The notes below the pieces were generated by a model, which had not been told where the DNA came from, made no database searches, and saw only the letters and a program-made list of their open reading frames with translations. 64,000 bases of DNA from Cyanophora paradoxa (Eukaryota; Glaucocystophyceae; Cyanophorales; Cyanophoraceae): assembly GCA_004431415.1 (NCBI GenBank), contig QPMI01000632.1, positions 124,001 to 188,000 of the forward strand, in the 5' to 3' direction. Of this stretch, positions 1 to 11,288 are shown piece by piece. Both the position numbers and the translations under genes were made by a program. The first letter of the stretch is position 1; each line of letters starts with the position of its first letter.

Positions 1-895
1 CATGTGTCATTAGCATTTTGTGCCCCCGCCCAGTTTCGTGTTCGCTAAGTGCGCCTCGCCGAGTCGTACGCGTGAGCTGAGAAAACCAATTGCAACTGCG
101 ACATGGACAGATAGCGAGTGCTTCAAAAACTCGGATTGTACGGGCTACACCGGTCTCACCATCAGCGCCAACGACAAGAGCTGGGTGGCCAGCCAGTGCT
201 ACAAGGAGAGCTCGACGGGATCGTTCAGATACGACGATGGCTCCACAAAGACCTGCCATAAGGTGCAGAAGGATCCGGAGGTTCTCGCTTATGTGTATCC
301 TCTCCCGCTGAACACTCCTTCGGCACAGATCAGCGACATTAAAAATAGTAAGAAATCTCGATCTTCTGCGCATATGGGTCGCGAACGTAAACACTCGCTG
401 CGCCGCCGCCGACTCGCCGCGCCGGCAGACTACTCGTGCTATCCTACCTCCAACTGCTCCGGCACGGCCAGCCCGACCGGCAACACTGACTTCCACTCTG
501 CACTCATGAACTGCGTGAACAACTTCAAGCTGTCGCTGAAGTTCGGGTCTAGGTGCTACTCGCAGCTCGACGACGAGGAGCAGGTGCGCCTTGCAGGCGT
601 GGGCCGCTAGCGCTGTGGGATATCGATGTGACCCGCGCCGGGATCCGGATCCGGAGCCAAATCGCTCGAACCCGCAGGTGGTGAGCGTGGACGAGTCTGA
701 GGCCGAGGCCGACATGGACGCCGCAGAGATCGAAGCCGAGATCGAGTGCGAGGCCGCGGTGCGCTCCGGATCCGCAATATTTCATGGCGGGAGCGCTCGC
801 GGTGAATTCGAACGGAATAAATCTTGACTTGCGGCGCGCGGTATGCGCAGATGCTTGCGGATGCAGAGTGCATCGACTTCGAGGCGTGCGCCTGA
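1..895 (+). CDS. Cys-rich small protein, tandem copy 1 (5' end uncertain)
   Basis: I do not recognise this family. An open stretch from about 111 to 580 encodes two Cys-containing modules. The first runs from SECFKNSDCTGYTG to TKTCHK (about 111-262). The second runs from YSCYPTSNCSG to CYSQLDDEEQ (about 430-582). A GTGCGC donor follows at 583. The next exon starts after CCGCAG near 678 and encodes a very acidic helix containing DMDAAEIEAE, ending at a GTGCGC donor near 760. The last exon (869-895) encodes CIDFEACA and a TGA at 893-895. Phases agree across the last three exons. A copy with the same exon plan lies immediately downstream. Whether 262-430 is coding or intron is unresolved, and the first exon may lie outside the window. 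A secreted or vesicular Cys-bonded domain is possible, but no signal peptide is visible. Confidence 0.5.
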
Positions 896-1290
896 TCATG
901 ATCATAACCGCCCTACGCCGAGATCTATATATAGCGCCAGCTATTACCGGTAGCTTCGAATTCGGGTTGTGAACAGTATATATATCTCTTCACGTGTATA
1001 CATGGCCGAATGCATATATATGGCCCTGTACACTGAACCCGTTTAGCAAGAAAAAGGCGGCCGCGGCCGCGGCCACGGTGGGGGCCGGGCCACCATGCGA
1101 GGCTCATGATCACGTGCGCGCCTTCACGCCAGTGATGGTATACAAAATTCATGGCGACTCGTGACCTCTGCGACACAGTGACTATCATCATGATCAAGTC
1201 AAGAGTGGGGCGGGAGTATTTACAAGATCTCTGACGTCACGAAGAGTGCGAGAGCCTCTCTTTGATCGCGCACGTGATCGAAGCCTCTAG

Positions 1291-1829
1291 ATGTAACTCG
1301 CTTGTCGTCGTCTGCAAATTACACCTGCTACAGGGGCTCTGGCTGCACCGGCTCGATCCCCGCTTCCGGCTCGAATAAAAATTTCGGAGATGCGATTCTT
1401 CACTGCGCTAACAACGCCTCGCTTTCCATGAAGTGGGACACCCATTACTACAGCCAACTTGATGATGAGGCTCAGGTGCGCTCGCGCAGCCGCTGAGCGC
1501 AAACGCGCGCGAAAGCTTCTGTAATATTATACCGCGTGTCTGAAACCAATTGCAATGTATATATATGCATCATACCAACATTTGAAACTGTAAGCTTGCA
1601 ATTGTTGATAGAACACGCATTCCGGCAGGCCCTGGGCGTCGAAGAGCTCGAGGCAGACCTTGAGGAAGCCGACATGGACGCCGCAGAGATCGAAGCCGAG
1701 ATGGATTCCGAGGCCGCGGTGCGCTTATAATTACAGCACAGCTTTGCTGCAGTAAACGCCAGTGAATTAATATTGGAATCGCAGATGCTTGCGCATGCGG
1801 AGTGCATCGAATTCGATGCCTGTGCTTGA
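1291..1829 (+). CDS. Cys-rich small protein, tandem copy 2 (5' end uncertain)
   Basis: This is a paralogue of the gene just upstream. The first visible exon (after CTCTAG at 1290, ending at CAG before GTGCGC near 1476) encodes YTCYRGSGCTG through HYYSQLDDEAQ. That matches the second Cys module of copy 1, although the last Cys is replaced by Tyr. The second exon (about 1630-1718) encodes ALGVEELEADLEEADMDAAE, matching the acidic helix of copy 1 after the splice. The last exon encodes CIEFDACA followed by TGA at 1827-1829. Exon order, phases and donors (GTGCGC) are the same as in copy 1, but the introns have diverged. The upstream Cys module (SECFKNSDC type) is not seen here, so the gene is either shorter or its 5' exon was not recognised. 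Confidence 0.5.
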
Positions 1830-2184
1830 CGCTCTTCTTCTAATGATAAACTAGTGGCCCCGCCGCGTTTTGGCGCGCCGGGGGTGCAAGGGGGGAATCG
1901 GGACCGCTCTTCGGTCGCAACTCGAGCGCTCGGTTTGCCGCTGATGCGCTCGCAAGAGCTGGTCAGCTCGCAAGAGCGGCGGAGGCAGCCAAGCGCAGGG
2001 CCGAGGCGACACTCGAGGGTGCGGGCCGCCCGGCGCCGAAGGACAGCCGCCGGGGCGCCACCGAGGTCGGCGCAGCGGTGCGGCGGCGAGCAGAGGCTGC
2101 AGCCACGTCCCCCGCGGAGCAGCACGCGGCCTTCGATCGCAAGGAAAAGCTACGTGGTACGCTCCACGCCGGCCCACGGGCTGC

Positions 2185-2700
2185 GCGTGCGTCGGTGCTG
2201 CAGTGCAAGCTTGATGCAGTGAAAAGTAGTCCAGGCGGCACGGGTACCGTGCGGCGTACGCGGCGCAGTGCGAGCCTCGGAGGAAGCGGAAATCTAGAGG
2301 AGATCGATCAAGACAGCTAGGGAGAAGTGGTTCCATGCAGAACCGCGCAAGGAAGCGCAACGAAGAAAGGCGTACGCGACGCACTGCGAGGAAGCCGAAA
2401 TCTACAGGAGACAGCTAGGGAGAACTGGTTCCATGCAGAACCGCGCAAGGAATTCGAAGACCGGAATGAGAGAGAAGTTGGTTTCCAGGCATCAAGGCGA
2501 CGAAAACTGGTCTTCGCCCGCGAAAACCGCTTTTTGCATGGACGGCCGCAGCGACAAACACGTGGCGCAACCCAATTTCGACCCATTTTTTTCCCACGTT
2601 GCAAACTGGACCTCGAAAACGGCCTAGAAGAAATTTTGGCTGAAGCGAGGGAACGGGAAGCAAGGGGGTCCCCTTCCCCCCTTGCAATCATCGCTTTCGA
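2185..2700. repeat. Dispersed repeat copy 1 (second copy near 41.3 kb)
   Basis: This non-coding segment is alignable by eye to 41305-41765. Shared landmarks in order are TGCAAGCTTGATGCAGTG, AGTCCAGGCGGCAC, GGAAGCGGAAATCTAGAGGA, GACAGCTAGGGAGAAG, TCTACAGGA, a GAGAGAAGTTGGTTT block, ACTGGACCTCGAAAACGGCC and the end CCCCCCTTGCAAT. This copy also has an internal partial duplication: the block around 2262-2352 recurs at about 2375-2452, both ending TTCCATGCAGAACCGCGC. No terminal inverted repeats or transposase were seen. It could be a non-autonomous mobile element or an old segmental copy. Confidence 0.65.
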
Positions 2701-2770
2701 CATACATAAATGTCGGACTCCAAGAGACTCTTTGTTCGGTGTAATATTAATCCTCTCTAGATCGGTGACA

Positions 2771-3600
2771 TAATTATCGTTCATTTCGTGCATAGAAATG
2801 TGTCACAGGTTTTCATGATCAGGACAGCTTGGAAAGACGCTTTTATTGACCTTTGTGGCGGATATATATATATATCGTACAAGGCCATTGGTTTTTGGAT
2901 GCGAGCTTGCAATTGAGAATCGGATTCGGGGGGTCAACAAGGTATTAAATATTGGATTGCATGCCCACATGTACAGGAGAGCGACAGGAGCCATGGCCAG
3001 GAGCTGCTGCGCATGCTATAGCTACAATCTGCAGCTGCTGCTTGCTGTGGCATTGACGTCGATTCACGCATGCATATACTTTTGCATTTGAAGGCCCCGG
3101 AATTCTCACGCAATCCTTGCGCAATCCTTACCACCAGTACGTCTTCTGCATATGTCCTGCACTCTAGAACCTATAGCTAAATCTCCTGTGGCTAATTATA
3201 AAAGGAAGCACTGATTCAGACCCTATTGTGTGAGCCAATATTAATTCTAGTCATGATTTCGATCTTTGGAATAAAAAAAGCGTTTGAAACAAAGCGAAAA
3301 CACTTATAAACCGAAGCAATAAACCCGGGAAGCGGTCAGTCAAAAGCGAACAGTATCACAAGAGCGAAATAATGTACTTCATGCTACCTCACATGCGGCC
3401 TTGCATGGGGCGTTGTGGACAAGCTTAAGATACGACGAGCACTATCAGATCTAGATCGCTGCGCGCATGCGCATGCCTTTCCGTCCCAGTGACCCGAGTG
3501 GAAAACAAGGCCCAGCGTGCACAGCCGGAGTTTGAAGGAAGCATGTCGACGCGATCTCTAGACCGGAATCAATAAATATTCTCGCGATCGGCCTACCGGG
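2771..3600. other. AT-richer spacer, no gene seen
   Basis: No credible exon was found on either strand. The stretch is AT-richer than the rest of the window and contains palindromic words (ATATATATAT at about 2868, GCATGCGCATGC near 3470, TCTAGATCG near 3450). The convergent-side neighbour ends at 3601. Confidence 0.5.
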
Positions 3601-6600
3601 CTAGACGAGGCCGGCGGCGGCGTCGGCGACGTGGTTCACGGCGGAGTCGACGTGCTCGTTGTGGGAGAGGACGCGCTCCACGTCCTTGCCCGGCCCCGCC
3701 CCAGGCTTCAAAACCGCGCCTTCCGGCTCCTTCGAAGTCGGATTCGGGCTCTTCTCCGGATCCGCCGCCCTCGGGTCCGCCTCGCCAGCCGCGGCCGCCG
3801 CGGCCGCCTTGCTGGCCTTGCGGGCGCGGAGGAGGCGCTGCGCCTTGACCAGGAGGCCCAGCATCTTCGCCGCCGCCGCGTTAGCGTTCAATTGCAAACA
3901 TTTTAATTTACATATATATAGTTCGAGAAAAGCGGCGGGGACCTTGAAGACGTTCAGGACGGCGGAGACCATCCAGACGAGGAGCGCGAGCAGCTGGAAG
4001 GCGATCACTGCCGGCGCGGGGCGGCCCCGACGTCAGCTGCGGGCCAGACATGTACAGGCGAAATCGGAGTCGGGATCGCACTGGCGGAGGCGATGGCGCT
4101 GGAGTTGGAGGGGGGCCCGCTGGCGGCCGCCCCCACGAAGGCCGTCGCGATGAGGAGGACGAGGATCTCCTGGGCCAGCGTCAGGGCCTGCGCCCCGGCC
4201 CCGGGAGCCGTCAGGGCGGATCCTGATCGCGATCGGCCGCGGGCCGGCACTCTATATCGCAAGCTTTACGCTATGGCTCATAAAGCTTCGTTCGTACGCG
4301 TCCTCCACCATTTCCGTCAATCGATATTTCCTATCAAATACGGATTAGCGCATGCGCACCTGGAGGAGGTTGTCGGTCTTGGCGACGAAGGGCCGCGCCC
4401 ACACCACAAACGCCAGGTCCAGCGCCTGCGATAAATATGAATAACTTCACTGGATTTCGCGATCGCGCGAAATTAAATTCGCGCGGGGCAGGCCTGGAGA
4501 ATAATGAGGAGGGCGAGCTGGCCGCCCTCCGCCGAGCGCCCGCCGGCCGTCCTGCCCGGAATGGCGTCGAAATATTCGGAATTTCTCAGAGTCTCGAAAT
4601 TGAGTGATGGGAGTCCGGAGCGCACGGGTCGCCGGTGGAGAAGAGGCCGAGGACGAGGGCCATGAGGAACTTCTTCGTGAGGTCCAGCGGCAGGTAGAGG
4701 TACCCCGCCCGCCCCTGCACGTAGCTCTGCGCACCGGCAGCCGAGCTTGAGGGAGACGCGCCCAACTGCAGGCCCAGCCTGGCGGGGGCGAGCGAGGCGG
4801 GGGTTTTCGCGCCTGGAACGCGAGGCCGTACTTGGCGAGGAAGCGGGGGCCCTGCTCGGCCTCCCGCACCTCCCACTGGCCCCGGTCGTTGAACTGCCGC
4901 CCCGAAATGTCGGCGGATAATTATAACAGCGAAGAAACGTTTCATTGCGGCGTCTCCTCGTCAAAGCTTATATAATAGTATTAATTCGGGCGCACGTCGC
5001 TGAAGCGGTCGACGAGGACCTCCAGCTTGCCCGGCGGCTTGGAATTCGGCGCCGGCTCGCCCGGCGCCGGCTCCGCCGCCGCCGCCTCGCCCCCCTCGGC
5101 ACCCGGCTTGCCGTCGGTCTGGCCCGCCTCCCGGGGGGCGCTCGTGATGAGCTCGTCCCCCATCGACTTGAGGGACACTGCGCGCGGGCCGGGGGGGCGT
5201 CGCGAGACGTGAGGCTGGGGGGCCCAGGGGCCCATTGGGTTGGCTTCGAATTCGGCGGGCACGCACGCTGGGGCTCGGCGGGGGCGGGAGCGTCGAGGGA
5301 GGCGATCCGGCCGCCGGCGGGCGCGGGGCCGGCCTTCGAGTTCTCGTCGGCCGCGAACTTGCCGGGGGGCTCCGGGGCGGGCGCCACCACGACCTCGGGG
5401 GAGACAGGCGCCGGAGCCGTCCGGCGTTTCGACTGCCGGGACCGACGCCGGCCCGGCGACGGCGCGTCAGACCAGAAAGCTCGAGCTCGAGGGTTTAATT
5501 ATTCGATTAGGTGAGAGGCTAGCTATAGGGCCAGAGGCCTTCGAATTCGGAAGGCAAGCGAAATTGTGTGCACATCGATATCAGAATAAATGATAAGGTG
5601 CTTTAAAAGGCGACGGCCCGGCGACGTTGACAACGCGTCAGACCAGAAAGGGGAATATGATTGGGTGAGAGGCTAGGGCCATGGCCAGAGGTCTTCGAAT
5701 TCGGGACGCAAGCGTTGTTTGCGCGTCAGATTAAATTACAAGGGCTAGGTGCTTTAAAAGGGATCTCGTCCCGGAGTCCAGGCCGCGGGCCGTTAAAAGC
5801 GAGCGAAGAGGCGTGGGGGCCGCGGAAGGCGCACCACGGCGGGGACAAACGCGACGACGGCCGAGTCGCGGAACTTGCCGGCCACCTGCGCATGCCGGCG
5901 CCGGCCCGCAGAGTCAACAGAGGGCACGCCTCGAAGCGGAAGAGTCCCGGGTGAAATAACATAAAAGCCAAGATGGGGGCGGGCCTTGCGGCGGAGGGAG
6001 TAGAAGAGGAAGGCGACGTAGAAGGCGGCCGCCAGCAGCTCGAAGAACGCCAGCGCCACGCACGCCACGTTGTACTGCGCGCGGGGGGGGCGGTATTAGA
6101 TTCGGATCTGGAGAGGCAAAGGGAGGGGCAGGGGCGGAAGGGGGGGGCGGGACCTGGGGGGCGGTGGACTGGAGGCCGGCGGCGGCGGAGATAACGACGC
6201 CAGCGAAGACGGCGTTCGCAGCCGCCACCTGCGAGCCTTTGATTTAAGCGCGGGGCGCAGCGCTCCGCAGATGGGCGCGGGAGCCGCCACCTCGATCTTC
6301 GGCCACGACTGCCGGCGCGCGGGGGGGGCGCCCGTCAGGCGATCGCGAGCCGGTGCGTGCTGCTCCCTCATTCCCGGGAGGCCTAGGGGGGCGGGGCGCA
6401 CGAGGATGGCGGGGAGGGGCCGCTTCAGGGCGAAGAGGAAGACGACGGTCGGTATCGCGTGCAGCACGAGCACGACCGAGAAGACGATGGTCGTCCACGC
6501 TGCGGGGCGCGCGGCGCCGCCGGGTCGGATATCGACAGGCCTCGTTCGGTATCAAAATTACTCGATGAGAGCCTACCGAGGTTGGTGAGGAGGCCGACTG

Positions 6601-9600
6601 CGGTCGGAGAGTAGCGCGCGGGGTTGATCACCACGGCCCTGCGCACGCGCCCCGGCCGCGTCGGGAAGGGTGGAGCGGGGTGGGGAGGGGGTTGGGGGGG
6701 GGAGTGGGGAGGGGGCGGAGGCATGGGGGAGGGGGGGGAAGGGGCGGGGTGTGCGGGTCAGGGGTCGGGGCGGGGGGCGGGGGGTGGGAGGGGGGAGGAG
6801 GAGAGGGGGTCGGGGGCAGGGGGATTGCACGTGTCGGGGACACCGGCGCTGTTGCGGAACTGGAGAAGGGTCCACGAGAGGCCCTCCGTCATCTTCCCGT
6901 ACGCCACGGGCAGCTGCGCGCAACGAGTTCGAATCAAGATTCAACCAGCTTAGATACATGTAGATCTCAAGACTCAAAGCTCATAATAACATTACTTCAG
7001 AATTCTATTTGGGGCCGCGCACCTGGACGGCGAGGTACGATGTGAGGGCCGTGAACTGCACGTGGGAGACCGCCGCCATGAGGCTGCCCGCCACGCCCCC
7101 GACGCCCCCGCCCGCCGCGCCCCCGCCCGCCGCCCCCGCGCCCCCGCCCGCCGCGCCTCCGCCCGCTGCACCCCACTCGTGCGTCAGGAAACAGAAGTCA
7201 CAGAAAATTAGAGCCTTTCGTGGCGCTCAAGATTCAAGTATGGAGGGGCGCCGGCGGACCCTGACTGGAGACGGTGGAGGAGACGGCGCCGCCGGCGGTG
7301 CCCGAGACGACAGCCACGACGACCAGGACCGTCATCGCGACGCCCACCTGCCCGCCGCCGGCGCCGGCCAGAGTCAGCGCCAACCCTCGCGATTCCAGGC
7401 AAGATCTAGAGGTCGATTATATACGAGCCTAATTTATAAGCGATTCTACTTGCGCAGTAGCGGAGCTCCTAGAGGTTACCCATGGAGATGCGAAACGGGG
7501 GAGGGGGGAGGGGGTGGGGTGGGGGTGGGGGCGGGGGGGGGGGGGGGGAGAGAAATGTGTGTGGCCATTTGGGGGGGGAGAGGGGGAGGGGGAGAGGGCG
7601 GGGGTACCGGTGCACGTAGGGGCGGGAAAGGGGGGGGGAGAAGGAGTGGGGTGAGGTGAGGTGGGAGTGGGGTGGGGTGGGGGGTGGGGTGGGAGGGGGG
7701 GGGGGGGGGGCAGTTGGGGGCAGTTGGCATGGGGTGGAAGGGGGGGGTCTGAATTCGAACCTGCTTGCCGCGAGTGGCCTCGCCATTTTCGTCCCCGTAG
7801 TATTGCGGGGCGGCCGGGGCGTCGGGCATGGCGACCGGCGTCGGGGTCGGCGCCGCCTCCGCCAGCGCTGCCGCGGCCGAATTCGAAGGCAGCGTCGAAC
7901 GCGACCGGTGGGCGCTTGTAATCAGCTTCCGCTTGCGAATAATGCGGGCGGGGCGCACAGGCGAGCTGGGCGGTGGAGGTGGCGCGGCCGGCGAGGACGA
8001 GGTCCTCGTACGAGGCGAAGGCGAGCGTGTAGGGCGCCGAGGCGATCCCGCGGAAGGCCGCGAAGTCCCCGCACGACTGCGCCCCCGGCCCGAACGCCGC
8101 GAAGATCCGCGCCCTGGCAGCGTCGACGATTTAGAGAATTGAAGTGAAGGAGTATTGCGATGTTGATTAGAGCCATCGGAGGTTATTATAATATTATATA
8201 TACATAATTAGCTGGCGGACCCGAGGGCCTGCGTGGCGGCGGCCTGCTGGACGAGGGCCGCCGCGTCGTCGGGGCAGCTGTTCATCACGACGTAGAAGAT
8301 CTGCGTACCCCCATTAGGAAGGGGTGGCCATGGGAGGGTGCGGGGTGCTGCGGTGTGTGGGGGGGGTAGGGGGTAGGGGGCAGGGGCAGGGGGGGGGGGA
8401 TGGCGGGCCTTGCTGTAGGGGTTGGACGAGCGGCTCTGCGGGCGGATGAGAGGGGCGAGGGGGCGCCGCGCATATTCGACGGGGCGGGAGGACGCGCGCC
8501 GAGGCGGCGAGGGCGAACTCGCTGTGGGTGAGGTTGAGCGCCTGGGCGACCGAGCTGCCGGCCCCCGTCGTCCCCTGCCGCTCCTGCCCCGGGGCTCGCG
8601 ACCGCGAGGGAAAGCGGGGCGGGACGGGGCTGGGCAAGGCGGGGCGGGGCGGGCCGGGCTGAAGAGGGGCACGCGGGCCGCGACGATGCTGGTGGGCAGG
8701 GAGCGGGTGACTTGGGCGCTCTTCGGCAGCGTGATGAGCGTCTGCGCCGCATGGCCAGCGGGGGCCGCCGCTCGCGTTCGTGAGGCGCGGCCGCCGAAGA
8801 GAAGGCGAGGCCCGCGGAGATATCCCTGAAGCTCGTGATTATAATAATTAGAGGCGCACCGAGGAGCCTGAGCCAGTCCCCTGGAAGGTGCGGACGCCGT
8901 ATCTGTCATGGCCAGAGGATGGCGTGTAATATTAATTATATAAGAAGGCTTATAACAATTGCAAAGAAGCTTAAGGCGCCCTCGCGTCCTCTGGCATCGA
9001 TGTCCAAACACATCATTAATTATAATAGATTCTTTATTGAAAGGCTCTCGATCTGCGGACCGGAGCTCGGAGAAGGAGATCTGAAAGGAGGCGGCGGAGC
9101 GCGTCGCCCACTCGACCTGCGGTTCGTGATCAGCTACGGTCTCAGATCGCTTCGAGAGCGGCCCCGGACAGGCGCGGGCCCGCCCGCCCCCTCACCTGGT
9201 CGTACAGCTCCGCGTTCGTGACGCTGCACCGGCGGCCGCGCTCAGGGCGGATCTTGCCCCGGGCCGGGGCAGGCTCGAGCTCGCGGTTGGCGGGAATTGA
9301 GAATTGAATTGTCGCTAAAACTAGAATTGAGAGCGGCGGGGCGGACTTGCGGGTCGCGTCAAGGAGGAAGATCACGTCGGCGCGGATGGTGTGGACCGGC
9401 GGCGGCAGCGCTGCCTCGGAGATCAGCGGCCGCGCGCTCGGAAATTCGGAAATGCTTGAGTTCGGAGCTCGAGGGGCCGGGCCGGGCCGGGGCGCACGGG
9501 GCAGGAACGTGACGGGGAGCAGGGGCTGCGCGTTCCAGGTGAAGTTGTAGGGGGCCAGCTCCTCGCCGTGGGCCCCCCAGTTGCCCGTCTGCCCCGCCCA

Positions 9601-10452
9601 GTACCACGTGCAGCCGCGGACCCCCAGCGACGGGCACAGCCGCTCCGACGAGAGCGTCCCGTTGGGGTACACCGAGAAGGGCGAGTTGCCCGTGAAGCTC
9701 GTCTGCTGCACGTTCGAGGGAGATACCGACGCGTTGCGGAAGACCTGGAGGAGGGGCAGGGGGTGGGGGCTTAGGGGGGTACTTTGGATGGGTAGGAGGA
9801 GTACCGACGTACCCGGAAGCACGCGTCGCTCCACGTGGCTGTAGGGCAGAGGTACAGGTCCTGGGGGTACGGCTCACGGTGGGGGACGTGAGCATCGGAG
9901 GAGGAGGGTACCGGGTAGCGGTACAGGGGCTTGGTCGCCGGGACGCTGCGCGCGAGGCCGGTACCCGTCAACGGGTGCGAGCGAGATCGAGAGGGGAAGA
10001 AGGCCCGCACTTGAACACGTTGTACCCGACGCCACAGAGGTTGCTGGTCGGCTCGGCGGACGCCCCCAACGTGGCAGCTGCGGGCGGGGAGGGGGCCGGG
10101 CGGGCCCGGGGGCGCGGGGGTCAGCTTGATCATGAGGCGGGGACAGCGGCCAGGGCTGGAGGGCGAATTCGAAGTGGCGGGCGGCACCGTCGAATGCGGG
10201 GCAGCTGCGCCAGAGCTCGTTGGCGGGGGTGCCGACCAGGTACGGGAGGACGGAGGGCTGGGCCGGCGCCCCGGGCTCCTGCACCTGGCCGGCCGCGAGC
10301 GCCAGCACGGCCGCCGTAATAGCGAGTATCAGAGCCACGTTGCGATAAGCGCCTGAGATCGGACCAGCCGCATTCGCGCCGACTAGTGCTGAGGTACAAA
10401 TTTGGCGTGGCCCGCTCTGGGCTGCTGATCCAGGTTCTCCGCTCCTCTTCAT
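3601..10452 (-). CDS. Multi-pass membrane protein, TRP-like channel family (tentative), ~20 exons
   Basis: Many short exons with GTGCGC-type donors can be chained from 10452 down to a TAG at 3601-3603. The N-terminus (10452-10188) has a signal peptide (ALILAITAAVLALAAG). It is followed by a lumenal part with several Cys and N-glycosylation sites (exons near 10080, 9840, 9747-9510, 9400, 9280, 9130) and further exons at about 8890, 8820-8690, 8590-8490, 8310-8215, 8130-7985 and 7900-7755. Membrane segments follow: VGVAMTVLVVVAVVSG (about 7345), a Gly/Ala-rich exon (7185-7023), NAVFAGVVISAAAG (6225), TIVFSVVLVLHAIPTVVFLF (6500), CVALAFFELLAAAFYVAFLF (6060), YLPLDLTKKFLMALVLGLF (4700), LDLAFVVWARPFVAKTDN (4420), EILVLLIATAFVG (4170) and FQLLALLVWMVSAVLNVF (4000). 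A cytosolic linker lies at about 5400-4990. The order (signal, lumenal domain, about nine helices, cytosolic tail) and the aromatic-W-A-R-P-F...D-N motif recall the fungal/algal TRP-like proteins. The family call is inference. Exon order near 5.5-6.5 kb and some junctions are not settled. Several donors appear to be GC. Confidence 0.55.
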
Positions 10453-11288
10453 GCGAAGCTCCGCTCTCACTGGGACTAGAGGCTTATCTTAAAGCTTAAG
10501 TGGCGGTACTGACGCCGGCCGCGGCGCTGAATTGGGATTGCAATTGGAAGCGTGATCAGCACGGTGGGCCTGCGATGCATACGCCGCGCTTAGCGAGCGT
10601 ACGCGGCCGATCCTGCAGCTGCCGGTCATTGACGACGTGAGCAATGGCCGCGGGCCTCTCACAGAGTCTCACCTCAGCTTCGCGTGGCAGCAATGGGCTG
10701 GCGCGACAGGGCGCGCGGCCGCGCACTTTGCAATCGGACCCGTACCTCGCCGCCGAGTCGCCGGCGCCTCGGAGAGAGCTGTAGCTAAGCGTAGGAACGC
10801 GCGGCGCTGCTGCGGCTGCTCTCCATGACCAGCTGGTGACGTCTGGTCAGCTAGCTGTAGCCTTATCGCGCCGGTGCAGACCGTCGGACGCCCGCTCCGA
10901 GTGTTACTAAGTTAACGGCCGAGCCATGTACCCCGTTTGCGGAAAACAATTGAGCGGGAACTTGAGCCACGGAGCTTTGCTGAACCAATCGCGATCGGCC
11001 CGGCGCATGCTCGAGCTAGCGCTGGCGCCGCTGGCGCTGGCGCCGCTCAACGGCCGCTGCGGCGATGGCTTCGTTTGAAAACTGTTTCGCCAGCAAAGGC
11101 TCCGTCTGCTCGGATCCGGAGCAAAGGTCCCAGGCCCTGAGGGGGGAAAGGTCCCGGACTCTCGGACCCGGAGTCGAGTTTTTAAAAAACTCGACCGCGA
11201 ATGAAATTCAATAGGCTCTGTTTCTGTTTCTGTTCGAAGGCAGGCTGGGGGACCGGGGGACCGGGGGACAGGGGGCAGCGGGGGGCGG
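10453..11288. other. Spacer between two genes, no gene seen
   Basis: This lies between the 5' end of the membrane-protein gene and the 3' end of the PPR-like gene. It is GC-rich with small repeats (GCTGGCGCCGCTGGCGCTGG near 11021-11043) and an imperfect GACCGGGGGACC run near 11250. It should contain the promoter of the leftward gene ending at 3601. No exon was recognised. Confidence 0.4.
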
